Positions 1-11,595 of a stretch of 64,000 nucleotides of DNA are shown in pieces. The position numbers and the translations under genes are program-made. This stretch comes from Pleurodeles waltl (taxonomy: Eukaryota; Chordata; Amphibia; Caudata; Salamandridae). The notes under the pieces are model-generated. The model had not been told where the DNA came from. It made no database searches and saw nothing but the letters and a program-made list of their open reading frames with translations. The stretch lies in the NCBI RefSeq assembly GCF_031143425.1, contig NC_090438.1, positions 780,095,138-780,159,137 on the forward strand, written 5' to 3'. Every line of letters begins with the position of its first letter. Within the stretch, counting starts at the first letter, position 1.

Positions 1-51
1 ATACAACTCTGGTCCCTGGTGCTGGCAAACCTGATCTTGTTGGTTGCCTAG

Positions 52-2522
52 TGTAGGAAGTTGGCTCTGTATATACTATTTCAAAGTAAGAAATAGTGTG
101 CACAGAGTCCAATGGTTCCCCTTAGAGGTAAGATAGTGGCAAAATTAGATAATTCTAATTCTCTATTTTGTGGTAGTGTGGTCGAGCAGTAGGCTTATCA
201 GAGGGTAGTGTTACGCATTTGTTGTACACACACAGGCAATAAATGAGGAAAACACACTCACTTACTCCAGGCCAATAGTTTTTATATAGAAAAATATATT
301 TTCCTAATTCATTTCCGAACCACAAGGTTCAAGATTTGAGGTAAGTACATAAAATGCAAGGTACTTCACACAGGTAATTATAGAACTTTGATTTAAAACA
401 GTAGTACACACAGTTTAGGTTAAAATGGCAATAAGCCATTTTAATAGTGGACACAGTGCACAAATCAACCATTCCTGGCGAGGTAAGTTTGGTTAAGTTT
501 CTCTGGTAAGTAAAGTACTTAGTCAGTCTTTTGGGCATAGGAAGCCCACTGTTGGGGGTTCAAGGTAACTCCAAAGGCACTGCACCAGCAACACAGGGCC
601 GGTCAGGTGCAGAGGTCAAAGGAGGGCCCAAAACACATAGGCGCCTATGGCGAACAGGGGTGCTCCGGTTCCAGTCTGCTAGCAGGTAAGTACCTGCGTC
701 CTTGGGAGCAGACCGGGGGGTTTTGTAGAGCACTGGGGGGGGACACAAACAGGCACACAAAACACACCCTCAGCGGCACAGGGGCGGCCAGGTGCAGTGT
801 GCAAAGTAGGTGTCTGGTTTGCTATAGAAAGCAATGGAGGGACCAAGGGGTCACTTAAGTGATGCAGGCAGGGCACAGGGGGGCTTCTCAGGCCAGCCAC
901 CGACTGGGCTAGGAAGAGGGCCACCTGCTGGTCACTCCTGCACTGGAAAGTGGTTCCTCTCGGTCCTGGGGTCTGCGGGTACAGTGCTTGGTCCAGGCGT
1001 CGGGTTCCTTGTTACCAGGCAGTCGCGGTCAGGGGGAGCCTCTCGATCCTCTCTGCAAGCATTGCTGTGGGGGTGCAGGGTGGTTGACTCAGGTTACACA
1101 CGTCATCGTAGTCACCTGGGAGTCCTCTCTGCGATGTTAGTTCTCTGGAGCTCGAGCCGGGGCATTGGGTGCAGAGTGTGAAGTCTCACGCTTCTGGCGG
1201 GAAAAGAGTTCTTTGAAAGTTGCTTTAAAGTTGCAGTTTTTGAACAGTGCAGCTGTTCTCAGGAGTTTCTTGGTCCTTCGGGTTCAGGGCAGTCCTCTCA
1301 GTCCTCAGAGGTTGCTGGTCCCTGTTGGATGCGTCGCTGTGCAGGTTCTTTGAGTCTGGAGACAGGCCGGTAGGGCTGGGGCCAAGTCAGTTGTCTGTCG
1401 TCTCTGCGGGGCTTTTAGGTCAGCAGTCCTTCTTGTTTCAGGTTGCAGGAATCTGATTTCCTGGGTTCAGTGTTAACCCTAAATACTAAATTTAGGGGGG
1501 TGTTCAGGTCTGGGGGGCAGTAGCCAATAGCTACTTTCCTGGAGGGTGGCTACACCCTCTTTTTGCCTTCTCCTTGAGGGAAGGGAGGTACATCCCTATT
1601 CCTATTGGGGGAATCCTCCAATCTCAAGATGTAGGATTTCTAAAGGCAGGGGTCACCTCAGCTCAGGGCACCTTAGGGGCTGTCCTGACTGGTGGGTGGC
1701 TCCTCCTTGTTTTCCTCATTATCTCGAAACTGCCCTGCCGCCAAAAGTGGGGGCAGTGGCCGGACGGGCGGGTATCTCCACTAGCTGGGATGCCCTGGGG
1801 TGCTGTAACAAAAGACATGAGCCTTTGAGGCTCACCGCCAGGTGTTACAGTTCCTGCAGGAGGAGGTGGGAAGCACCTCCATCCAGTACAGGCTTTGTTC
1901 CTGGCCAGAAACTCGTCTGGTTGTGGAAGGCTGGCAGAAACTGGTCAGCCTAGCACTAGGAGTCAGACTGGTATTCAGGGGGCATCTCTAAGATGCCCTC
2001 TGGGTGTATTTTACAATAAATCCTACACTGGCATTAGTGTGCATTTATTGTGCTGAGAAGTTTGATCCCAAACTTCCCAGATTTCAGCGTAGCCATTATG
2101 GAACTGTGGAGTTCATGTTTGACAGACTTCCAGACCATATACTCTTTATGGCTACCCTGCACTTACAATGTCTAAGGTTTTGCTTAGACACTGTAGGGGC
2201 ATAATGCTCATGCACTTATGCCTTCACCTGTGGTATAGTGCACCCTGCCTTAGGGCTGGAAGGCCTGCTAGAGAGGTAACGTACCTGTGCCACAGGCAGT
2301 GAGAGGTGGGCATGACACTCTGAGGGGAGTGCCATGTCATCTTAGTCATTTTCTCCCCACCAGCACACACAAGCTATGAGGCAGTGTGCATGTGCTGTGT
2401 GAGGGGTCCCCAGGGTGGCATAAGACATGCTGCAGCCCTTAGAGACCTTCCCTGGCAACAGGGCCCTTGGTACCAGGGGTACCATTTACAAGGGACTTAT
2501 CTGTGTGCCAGGGCTGTGCCAA
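52..2522 (-). mobile_element. LTR family A, copy 1 (truncated)
   Basis: This stretch matches the complete copy at 31372-34054 from its first base (TGTAGGAAGTTGG) for most of its length. It shows the same blocks in the same order: the ccgtaggagg-type GC-rich middle, the lightly repeated CTCAGG segments, and the closing region rich in GGTACCAGGGG. The sense strand is inferred to be minus, because in that orientation the complete copies place a TATA-like TATTTAAG before an AATAAA. The U3 end of the element is missing: similarity stops near 2522, where DIRS-like coding sequence begins. No target duplication can be recognised because of that loss. Several ORFs of 60-135 codons in it are chance frames. 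Confidence 0.8.
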
Positions 2523-3246
2523 ATGTGACTGTCATGTATTGCATCCAGAAACTGGGAAGCATGCATTCACCACAGCTGTCGGAATTAGCGCAGGGTATCT
2601 AGTGGTGGGTCACTCCACCCCAAAATCCACCTTCTAGTGGATTATCTTCCTGAACTAGACAACTTTGCAGACGACCTCAGCAGAATGCAGCAGCAAGTTC
2701 ATGAGTGGGAACTTAATTTGTAAATCCTCCTCTTGTACTACCACTGTGGGGATTCCCCAATCTAGACATCTTTACCACCGCAGAAAAAAAACAAATGCCT
2801 AGGATTCGCCTCCAGGCTCCCACAGTCCATGGGCAGTGCATTGTGTATGAACTGGTCAGGGATAATTGCATATGTTTTTCCTCCTTTCCCTCTTCGTCCA
2901 TTCGTAGTCTGGAAGATTTAGCAAATGTCCCTCATCCTCATTTGGGCGGCTCCTACATGGGCCAGGTACCCTTGGTTCACCACCCTTCTAAACCTGTCCC
3001 TAGTTCCCCACAAGAAGCTTCCCAACTGGCCAGGTATTCTCATTCAGAATTAGGGCACAATAAGACACCTCACCCATAGGCAGTCCTAGAGTTCCACTGC
3101 CTCAGTCTGTCTTCTGCATGTATGTTGATCATCAAGGAAGCCCACAGTCCCACTGCATGGGCATGCTACACAGCCAAATGGCAACATTTTTTCTCTATTG
3201 TCTCCTTAAACTCATTCACCCTATGAAACTAGCGGTGCAAGACATA
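2523..3246 (+). pseudogene. DIRS/Ngaro-like retrotransposon, RT/RNase H end (fragment)
   Basis: Translating the plus strand in several frames gives stretches typical of the end of the DIRS/Ngaro polymerase. They include YCIQKLGSMHSPQLSELAQ (about 2535-2600), a WVT segment, an ADDLSRMQQQ-type block near 2660, and a WSGIIAYVFPPFPL block near 2850. A MGQVPW-like patch follows near 2960. The family copies RNA through reverse transcriptase, RNase H and a methyltransferase-like domain, and integrates with a tyrosine recombinase. Stops and frameshifts interrupt every block, so it is dead. It is cut at 3246 by the Harbinger element and seems to resume at 11623. The assignment rests on remembered family motifs. 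Confidence 0.7.
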
Positions 3247-3270
3247 GGCCCTCATTACAACCCTGGCGGT
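3247..3270 (+). repeat. Left terminal inverted repeat of the Harbinger element
   Basis: The 24 bases are the exact reverse complement of 11596-11619. The match ends right after GGCGGT. Confidence 0.92.
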
Positions 3271-3764
3271 AAACGCCGCCGACTGCCGTCAAGATACTGT
3301 GACCACGGCAGTATACTGCTACCCGTATTATGACCCACACAGAGAAATCCGCCACTATACAGACACCCACACAAGTCTGCCAGCCCAAAGGTCCGTGATA
3401 AATTGGCAGTCCCAAAACCCACATGGTTACGCCAACAGAAATACTCCCACACTGTCAGGACCCACAAATCACTGTGGCGGTCTTTCAACTGCTGTAAACC
3501 ATTGCGGTACACACTGCCGTTCTCAAAATACACACACACACTAACAAAACTACACCACATTGGACAATTCAAACTACACATACCACACCAACAACACTAT
3601 AAAACACACACCCACAATCCCTTTGAAGAAAACAAAAATATTGCTAACTGATAGGAGAGACAAGCCAGGAAAACCCACTTAATCTGAGCCACAAATACCA
3701 TCCACGCACCTCACCCCAACACATCACCCCACACACCCTCACACATACCACTCATACTACACCC

Positions 3765-5287
3765 ATGGCACCACAAAGACACCCCAGGTTCTCAGATGAG
3801 GAGCTAAGGATCATGCTGGAGGAAATCATCCAGGTAGAGCCGAGCCACAGCTATTCGGATCACAGGTACAGCAGCCGTCCATTGCAAGGAAGATGGAGCT
3901 ATGGCGGAGAGTCGTGGACAGGTTCAACTCCGTGGGACAGCACCCCAGAACAAGGGATGACATCGGGAAGAGGTGGAACGACCTATGGGGGAAGGTGCGT
4001 TCTGTGGTAGCAAGACACCAGATAGCGGTACAGGGGATTGGCGGTGGACCCCCACCTCCTCCCCCACAACTAAAAACATGGGAGGAGCAATTCTTGGCGA
4101 TCATGCGTCCTGAGGGCCTCGCAGGAGGACTAGACTCTGGTAAGTCAAATCTTTACTACTTTATCCCCCCAACCTACCTGCATGCCATCACTAACTCTCA
4201 CCCCCATCTCTCCACCACCTCACATATACCCCACCATCACAACCCACGCATCCCAATACCAAGCCCTGCATGCAACAACAATGCATGGACACCCATCACA
4301 GACCTGCATGGACACCCATCATAACAGCATGCACACTAGTGAGCATCACTTAGCCAACCAAATCACAACTCGCCAAAGCTTGCCAATAACAACCATAGAG
4401 GGAAACACCCATGCACAAGATGGCACACGCAGATACAATAACACTGCATTTCATCCCCATAGGACTCCCACTCAACGTCACTGGAGAGGAGGTGCCACCA
4501 ACATCCAGTCACCCCCCCACCACCCCCCCAGAAGAGGCCAACAGTGATGACAGCAGCTCTGCATGCCTGGATCACAATGACCATCCTGGCCCATCAGGGA
4601 CCTCTGGACAGTCGGTTACCCTGCCCAGTCCCATACCACCACAGAGCCTCACCCCTTAGGAAACACCAGCACCTACCCAGCAGGCCCATCCCTCTGTCCC
4701 CAGGACACGTCAATCAGCAGTGTCCACCACTACAGGGACCCCAGACAACCCCACAAACACAGGACGATCAGGGACCTGGGGTCAGTGGCATTGGGCACAC
4801 GGTTGAGGGGACAGAGGCACAGGAAACAGGGAAACTGGGAGGACTGCAGTGCGACAAGGAGGACAGGCCAAGGGAACCCACTCTCCACAAGGCACTTGCA
4901 GGGATCCTGGGAGCATACCAACCTTCCCAGGAGCCCTTGGGCCAGATACTGTACAAGTTGCAGGAGACCCAGCGGATGCAGGAGGGACAGTACCTGGGGA
5001 TCAGGGAGGACCTCAAACACATCCACACCATCCTGGTCACCATTGCAGGGGTGCTGGCTGACATGGCCAAAACCATGAGGGAGGCAGTGGCACACCAACG
5101 GGCCGCTGACAATACCCACACTGAACAGCCCTCCACCTCCGCTGGTGGCAGTGGACAGGAGGCCCCGCCACAGGACCAACAGGCCACCAGCACCCACCCC
5201 CCTGCAGAAGGAGAACCACCCCGCAAACCATCCCTGCGATTCAGGCAGAAGCCAGAGAACATTGCCAAGACTCCCGCCAGGAAATAA
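3765..5287 (+). pseudogene. Harbinger Myb/SANT-like DNA-binding protein, gene 1 (frameshifted, two exons)
   Basis: In Harbinger elements a Myb-like partner protein helps bring the transposase to the nucleus and the transposon ends. The start at 3765 opens with APQRHPRFSDEELRIMLEEI, a classic first Myb/SANT helix. The domain continues in another frame (MELWRRVVDRFN from 3893, then RTRDDIGKRWNDLWGKV), so an indel lies near 3850. A poly-Pro patch and TWEEQFLAIMRPEG follow. A GTAAGT donor sits at 4140 and a CCCCATAG acceptor ends at 4462. Exon 2 is Ser/Thr/Pro rich and shifts frame again near 4660-4780. It then runs through a predicted coiled coil (about 4930-5090: LGQILYKLQETQRMQEGQ) to a basic tail and stop at 5287. 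Confidence 0.8.
4140..4462 (+). other. Probable intron in Myb-like gene 1
   Basis: The intron is bounded by a strong donor (CTG|GTAAGTC) and a pyrimidine-rich acceptor (CATCCCCATAG). The reading frame of the domain is open before it and the acidic Ser-rich frame resumes after it. It is 323 bases long and rich in CACC and CAT repeats. Confidence 0.6.
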
Positions 5288-5472
5288 GACTCTCCTGATT
5301 GTCACCCTTCTTTCCCACTCTGTTACCCTGTCCACCTTGAACTGCTATTGCTTGCCTTCCTATGCCCCACTGGACAATGCACCTGTGATACCAATAGACT
5401 GGACTCTACCCTGGACTTTCCTCCATCATCAACCCAGCCCATCGCAATACCCCCTCCACTTATTTGCACATA

Positions 5473-5478
5473 AATAAA
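5473..5478 (+). terminator. Polyadenylation signal AATAAA of Myb-like gene 1
   Basis: AATAAA lies about 185 bases after the stop of the Myb-like gene and before the end of the convergent transposase gene, where a poly(A) signal is expected. Confidence 0.6.
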
Positions 5479-5760
5479 CACCTTTGGAACTAATACAAGT
5501 ATGGAGTCTGTAAATTGATTCAAATATGTATTTAACAAGCTGTAAACATTGCAATTCAACTGTACAGTCATGTATACATAGGTATGGCCTGTAGTGGGCA
5601 GCAGGGAACACACCAAGAGCCAGAGTGGGGCACTGAGATCTGAAAATAGAGATGCCAAAGGGTACAGTAAGTGGCCATACAATATGGAAAATCGGGCTGC
5701 CATGTACAATGTCCAACACAAAACTGCAATGGAAAGTGAAGTTACAGTGTCTTACCTGTG

Positions 5761-6914
5761 TCACTGGAAGTACTGTTGTATGAGTGATCTTCTTTTGTCC
5801 ACATCTTCTTCCTCTGCCTCCTCTTCCTCACTATCCACCGCTGCAACAAGACCATCTCCAGGCTTCCTGCAGAAAAGACACCTGGCGCCTCAAGGCCAGG
5901 TTGTGCAAGATGCAACGATGATCTGGCACACCTTCTTGGGTGAGTGGTACAGGGATCCACCTGTCTGATGGAGGCACCGGAACCTGGCCTTCAGGAGGCC
6001 AAAGGTTCTTTCAATGATCCTCTTTGTTCGCCCATGTGCCCCATTGTAACGTTCCTCTGCCCTTGTCCTGGCATTCCTCACTGGGGTCTGTAGCCATGAG
6101 AGGTTGGGGGTAACCAGAGTCACCTGCAAATATTCGAGGGATACCTCTTAGACATACACTCACCCTTAGGGACAACCCCACACCCATATACCTACATCAA
6201 CTGGCTGGGGACCATGGGCTCCCCTATTAGCCACACCCGGTGCCTCTGGAGTTGAGACATCACATATGGAATGCTGCTATTCCTCAAGATGAAGGCATCA
6301 TGCACAGTGCCAGGATACTTGGCATTCACATGGGAGATGTACTGGTCCGCCAAACACACCATCTGCACATTCAGAGAGTGATAGATTTTTCTATTCCTGA
6401 ACACTTGTTCATTCCTCCGGGAGGGGACAAATGCTACATGTGTACCATCAATGGCACCAATGATGTTGGGGATATGTCCCAGGGCATAGAAGTCAGCTTT
6501 CACTGTGGCCAGATCCTCCACCTGGGGGAATACGATGTAGCTACGCATGGGTTTCAGCAGGGCAGACAACACTCTGGTCAACACGTTTGAGAACATAGGT
6601 TGTGACATCTGCCATGGCCACTGTCGCTTGGAATGAACCACTTGCCAGGAAATGGAGCACTGACAGGACCTGCACAAGAAGGGGGGGATACCTATGGGCT
6701 GGCGGATAGCTGAAATCAGGTCTGTCTCCAATTCGGCACACAGTTCTTGGATTGTGACCCTATCAAGTCTGTAGGTAAGGATAATGTGTCTATCCTCCAT
6801 TGTCACCAGGTCCTCCAGGGGTCTGGTCACAGGAGGATGTCTCCATCTCATGTTCATCCTCAGCGGTGGAAGTCTAGGGAGAAAAACGGTGAGCAGGGGG
6901 TCAGATGAACACAT
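5761..6914 (-). pseudogene. Harbinger DDE transposase (HARBI1-like), frameshifted
   Basis: This protein cuts and joins transposon ends. The first catalytic Asp lies in NIIGAIDGTHVAFVPSRR (near 6460). The second lies in KYPGTVHDAFILRNS (near 6310), and the catalytic Glu in IERTFGLLKARFRCL (near 6010). The N-terminal part includes EDRHIILTYRLDRVTIQEL, a helix-turn-helix-like region. Two compensating frameshifts lie at about 6690 and 6612. A spacer of about 60-100 bases before 6123, ending in TTTGCAG, is probably an intron, and a run of C near 6105 shifts the frame after GDSGYP. The C-terminus is an acidic Glu tract ending RRSLIQQYFQ, with the stop at 5761-5763. A CTCCCTAG acceptor near 6875 suggests a further 5' exon. 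The DDE residues remain but the frame is broken. Confidence 0.88.
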
Positions 6915-7310
6915 TTATTGAAATAATGATGCATCTCTTCCTTTACAGAAACAGTATGTGAATTTGAGAGTCAGGTGATGTGCCAATGTCTGCTGTGACG
7001 CAGTTAGGTGCCATGGCCTGTGCTCCCCTGAAATGGCGGCTGCCTGACCTCTGAGAAGAGAAAAGTGGAAATGAGGTAATTCTGCTGGCGTTGTGTGCCG
7101 TAGCGATTGACAACCGGCGCGCAACTTCGCATTGGTTAACATTAGGCCCTATGGGTTCCAGGAGCCAATGGCGATGTATGCTGGCGGTGACGAGACGCAC
7201 CGCGTGGACGTGACTGCCATTTTCTGTCTGTTCACTCATTTGCTACCTGACCTTCAACAGGAGAGGACCTATACTGCAAGTGCTGCTGTGACCTGTGTCT
7301 GGAAGAGACA

Positions 7311-9907
7311 ATGGCTCAAGTGTCTGGGGAAAGGGCCCCTGTCTTCACTTCGGAGAAGTTGGAGATACTGGTGGATGGGGTCCTACACCAGTACACTTTA
7401 CTCTATGGTCCTCTAGACAAACAGGTGCGTACACAGTGAGCATGATGCATGGGCCATGAATGTGTGGAGTGCTGTGTGTGACAGCTTCATGGGAGGGGGG
7501 GGGGGGCTGTGGGGTCCTGGGTAGAGTGCTGCATGTATGGTGGTCAATATATGTGCGTAAGGGGATGGGAGGGATAAGGTGGGCCATGAGTATGACAGTC
7601 CGGACGGTATGACTAATCCTTTTTCTGCTGTCTTTTCCCTGCAGGTCAGCACCCATAAGAAAAGGGTATTTGTCATGCCGTCACCAAGGAGGTGTGGACC
7701 CTAGGGGTCTTTGACAGACGAAGCACCCACTGCCGCAAACGGTGGGAGGACCTGCGCTGCTGGGCAAGGAAGACAGCGGAGGCCCAGCTAGGAGTGGCCT
7801 CCCAACGAGGAAGGGGTGCCCGTCGTACCCTGACCCCCCTGATGTTCCACATCCTGGTGGTGGCCCATCCGGAGTTGGATGGGCACTTGAAGGCATCACA
7901 GCAGCCACAAGGGGGTGAATACAGATTCAGATTCATGACTTTGCGCACGTTAAGGTTTTACCTGGGTGGGGGATATGGGCTATGGGTGCCCCTAGGCCAG
8001 GGCAAACATGGCAGGGCAGTTCCCTTGTTGGCAGGCTCTGAAGCACTCCAACCCCAATAGTATTAGTGGGCATCTACTACTGGGCAGGGCCTGGTTTGTG
8101 TCAGGTGTACAGCTGATGGCGTTATGCTATGTACCCCATGGGCTGGTGATTAGCTTTGTAACTGGTAGTGCATAGGGCTGCTCCCTGTGTGTTGTGTACG
8201 CCAACTGTAGTGTTGTTGCTGGCATTGACCAAGTGTATCCTCTGTCTCTCCCCCTCCCCCCCCCTTTTTGTTTTGTCACCCTGTCCTTGTGTGCATTAGC
8301 ATAATCTGTGTGAGGAGCAGAGGCACAGGCAACGGAGGGAGCTGCATCCCACATGGGCCTGGAGGCCGAATCCACAGACGGTGAGAGCACCAGTGAGACG
8401 GAGGGTGAGGGGAGCACCACGACGGAGACAGGAAGGGACACTACAAACATCGACCCCTCCTCCGATGGAAGCTCCCTGGCGGTGGCGGACACCTCGGTAC
8501 CCACCCCAGCAACAGATACAGCCACCACCCCCCTTACCAGCACCGCCCTCCCAGCAGCCCCTCAGCGTGTTTCCAGTGCCCACTCACCCAGGAGGGTGGG
8601 CATCTCCTTCGCCCCAGGCACCTCAGGCCCTGCCCCAGTCAGCCCTGCTGCCCTCGTGAGGAGGCTATTGACCTCCTGAGATCCCTCACTGTTGGGCAGT
8701 CAACCATACTGAATGCCATCCAGGGTGTCGAAAGGCATTTGCAACAAATGCATACCTGGAGGGCATTCACTCTGGCGTGGCGGCCCAACAGAGAGCATTT
8801 CAGGCTCTGGCCTATGCACTGATGGCAGCCATTGTCCCTGTCTCCAGCCTCCTCCCTCCAACTTCCGCTACCCAGTCCCAATCCCCTCAACCCCAGCCTA
8901 TCCCAAGTACACCTTCAGACCAGCCTTCACCCAAATCAACATACCGAAGTGTCTCAGGCAAACACAAGCACCACACATCATCTCACAGACACTCACACAA
9001 GCACCATCCCCATTCAGACACAACGACATCCACTGCCTCCACTGTGTCCCCCTGCTCCTCTTCGTCCACCTCCCTCCCAGTAGCGTCTCCACTCACACCT
9101 GCATGCACTACATCTTCATCCACTACCTCCATCACCAGCACGCCTATCACTACACACCCCTCACTGGCAGTCACCACCCCCACATCCATGCACACACACC
9201 CTGTGTCCTCTCCCACTGTGTCTGTGACCCCTCTTCCCAAAGTACACAAGCACACACCCACCCAACAGCCATCCACCTCACAACAGCATCCAGGTCATGC
9301 ACCTGCACCCAAACCCAGCAGACTGACACCTCCTACAACCACTCCCTCTTCCTCCACTCCCAAACCTTCACCATCTTCCCGACCCAATGTCCCTAAGAAG
9401 CATTTCTTAGCCAGTATTGACCTCTTCCCCCCCACCCCCCCTGGACCCCCATGTCCTTCACCTCTGGCCAGGGTGGCCAGAACCCAGCCCAGCACCTCAG
9501 CCACCAAGTCCACGTCCGCTGTGGTTTCTGCAGCTGTCGGCAGCTCTAAGGGGGCACCTATCAGCCCAGCCAGTGTCCCACCAACCCCTGCCAAGGCCAA
9601 GAAGGGGACAGCATCCAGCAAGAAGGAGCCACAACCACCCAGCAAGGCCATGTCAAAGACTCCAGCTGGCAGACCCAAGGTGACACCACCATCTGCCAAG
9701 GACAGGAAGGGGCACAGAACACCAGCCAAGGCACTTCAGCCGTCCGAGGCTGCAGGTGAAGGCCTGGTGGTTACCAGCACAACCGACAGCACCGCCACCT
9801 GCACCGCGGCCAGCACCGCCACCTGCACCACGCAAGCATCGCCGCAAGCACCACCACCTGCACCTCCGCAAGCACCACTACTGTCAGCAGCTTCAGCCCC
9901 AGTGTGA
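7311..9907 (+). pseudogene. Second Myb/SANT-like gene of the Harbinger element with Ser/Thr/Pro-rich tail (frameshifted, about three exons)
   Basis: Exon 1 (7311-7424) starts MAQVSGERAPVFTSEKLEIL and ends at CAG|GTGCGT. Exon 2 begins at 7645 after TTTTCCCTGCAG and, after an indel near 7670, reads GVFDRRSTHCRKRWEDLRCW, the last helix of a Myb_DNA-bind_5-type domain. It continues to about 7912. A third exon from about 8300-8330 encodes EAESTDGESTSETEGEGSTT and SPRRVGISFAPGT. It shifts frame near 8700 and continues as a 376-codon open frame (8777-9907) that is extremely rich in Ser, Thr, Pro and His, then Ala/Lys. The domain makes this a second DNA-binding partner on the same transposon as gene 1. 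The tail could be disordered linker or partly chance. Exon borders after 7645 are tentative. Confidence 0.68.
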
Positions 9908-10100
9908 GCCGTCCGAGGCTGCAGGGGAAGGGCTGGAGCCTCCTCCCAACACTGGCACCTGCACCGACGCAAGCACCGCCACCTGCACTGCTGGAAGTAG
10001 CACCACTGCCACCAGCAGCAGCTCCAGTGGGCAAGCGTCTGAGGCTGCAGCGGAAGGGCTGGAGCCTCCCCCAACACTGGCAGCACCCCCCACCAGCATC
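9775..10100 (+). repeat. GCACC(G/T)CCACCTGC reiteration and duplicated CGTCCGAGGCTGCAG blocks
   Basis: CACCGCCACCTGCACC-type units recur many times. A longer block beginning CGTCCGAGGCTGCAGG, or close variants, occurs at about 9738, 9910 and 10035. Each is followed by AAGGSCTGGAGCC or a similar string, indicating internal duplication of the gene 3 end. Confidence 0.7.
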
Positions 10101-10242
10101 ACCACCACTATGCAGCGGTAGTCGCCGGCGGATGGACTGTAGTCCTGCCTCCATGGAGTATCATGCATCCTGGCCACTGCAAATCTCATGGCTCTGACAC
10201 CCAGGTGAGGGACTGTGACCTGGCACCCACCAAGTGCTGCAT

Positions 10243-10500
10243 CACTGGGCACAAAGCCCCCTCCAGAACCAGTGGAAGAAGGCATCCACTCACCCTATCC
10301 TTGGCAGGATGAAGCACACTGGGCACAAAGCCCCATCCAGAACCAGTGGAAGAAGGCATCCACTCACCCTATCCTTGGCAGGATGAAGAACACTGGGCAC
10401 AAAGCCCCCTCCAGAACCAGTGGAAGAAGGCATCCACTCACCCTATCCTTGGCAGGATGAAGCACAATGGGAACAAGGCCCCCTCCAGAATCAGTGGAGG
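10243..10500 (+). repeat. 74-bp tandem repeat (about 3.5 copies)
   Basis: CACTGGGCACAAAGCCCC recurs at 10243, 10317, 10391 and, altered, 10465, giving exact 74-base steps. Each unit holds CAGAACCAGTGGAAGAAGG and CACCCTATCCTTGGCAGGAT. Copies differ by only a few bases, which implies recent expansion. The period is not a multiple of three, so it is not a coding repeat. Confidence 0.92.
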
Positions 10501-10775
10501 AGCCACCCACTTGAGAGACTGTGGCCTGGCACTCCCCAGGACAAAGCAGTGGGCAAAGCACCCAATTGAGAGACTGTGGCTTTGCACTCCCCAGGACCAA
10601 GCAGTGGGCAAACCACCCACTTTAGAGACTGTGGCCTTGCATTACCCAGGACCAAGCAGTGGGCAAAGCACCCACTTGAGAGACTATGGCTTTGCTCTCC
10701 CCAGGACCAAGCAGTGCGCAAACCACCCACTTGAGAGACTGTGGCTTTGCATTCCCCAGGACTGAGCAGTGGGCA
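10501..10775 (+). repeat. 55-bp tandem repeat (5 copies)
   Basis: GAGAGACTGTGG or a close variant recurs at 10513, 10568, 10623, 10678 and 10733, giving exact 55-base steps. Units contain CCCCAGGACCAAGCAGTGGG. It directly abuts the 74-bp array, inside the right half of the Harbinger element. Confidence 0.92.
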
Positions 10776-11595
10776 TGGAGCCCCCTCCATGAGCAGTAGC
10801 GTAGTACCATCTTCCGGCTGAGGTGCCCACCTCCTTCCCTGTCCCCCTGAAGTACATGTGTGTTTTTGACCTGATGCCCCTGCAGTGTTCTCTCCGTTTT
10901 GAGGCAGGAGTCAAGTGGGGGCTTGGCCTATGTGTTATGGCCCAGTGGGCCACGGACTACTTTGTGTTGACATTGTCTCTCATTTTGAATATATCGTATA
11001 TATTGTACATACTGTTCATTTATTTATGTACGTATTTCTAAGTAATTCTAATATTACACTCATTTGACTCAGTTCCTTTTGTCCTTGCGTTATTCCTCAG
11101 GGTTAAGGGGTGTATATGTAATGTTGTTGCATGTGTATGGTGTGGGTGGGGGTGTTGCTTTTTCCTCCCTCCTCCTCCCCCCTCCCTTGTGTGCTAGGTG
11201 CAGTACTCACGTGGTCGGTGGCGGAGGCGTTGGTGCTCCTGGTATATGAGCAAATACAACAGCATGGGGAGGGACCTGCAACTTGGTCTCCATGGCGTCC
11301 TGGTTCTTCCTTGAGTGTCGAGGTGAGTGGTTTCCCTTCAAAGTACTCTTTCCGCTGTGCTTTTTATGGCGTTGGTACTGCCCCTGAAAAGCTGGGGGTT
11401 GGGCGGGTTGTAATTCTGTGGGTGGTACATTGTCTTCCGCCTGGCTGTTGGCGGTTACCGCAGCGGTGTTTGTTGCTACCGCCATTGCGGTCAGTGTGTT
11501 AAAGTGGCTGTCTGTGTTGGCAGTTTCCGCCGTGGTCATGATTCCATTTTTGTTACCGCCGGCCTGTTGGAGGTATTACTGCCGCTTTAACACCG

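Noticed and set aside
4730..5335. Minus-strand open frame of 201 codons
   Set aside because: It is antisense to exon 2 of the Harbinger Myb-like gene. The plus-strand frame has the coiled coil and basic tail expected of the family, and the antisense protein has no recognisable motif.
8777..9907. A mucin-like or histone-like host gene
   Set aside because: It lies inside the transposon boundaries and continues from the second Myb-like gene. Base composition alone gives the Ser/Thr/Pro/His bias.
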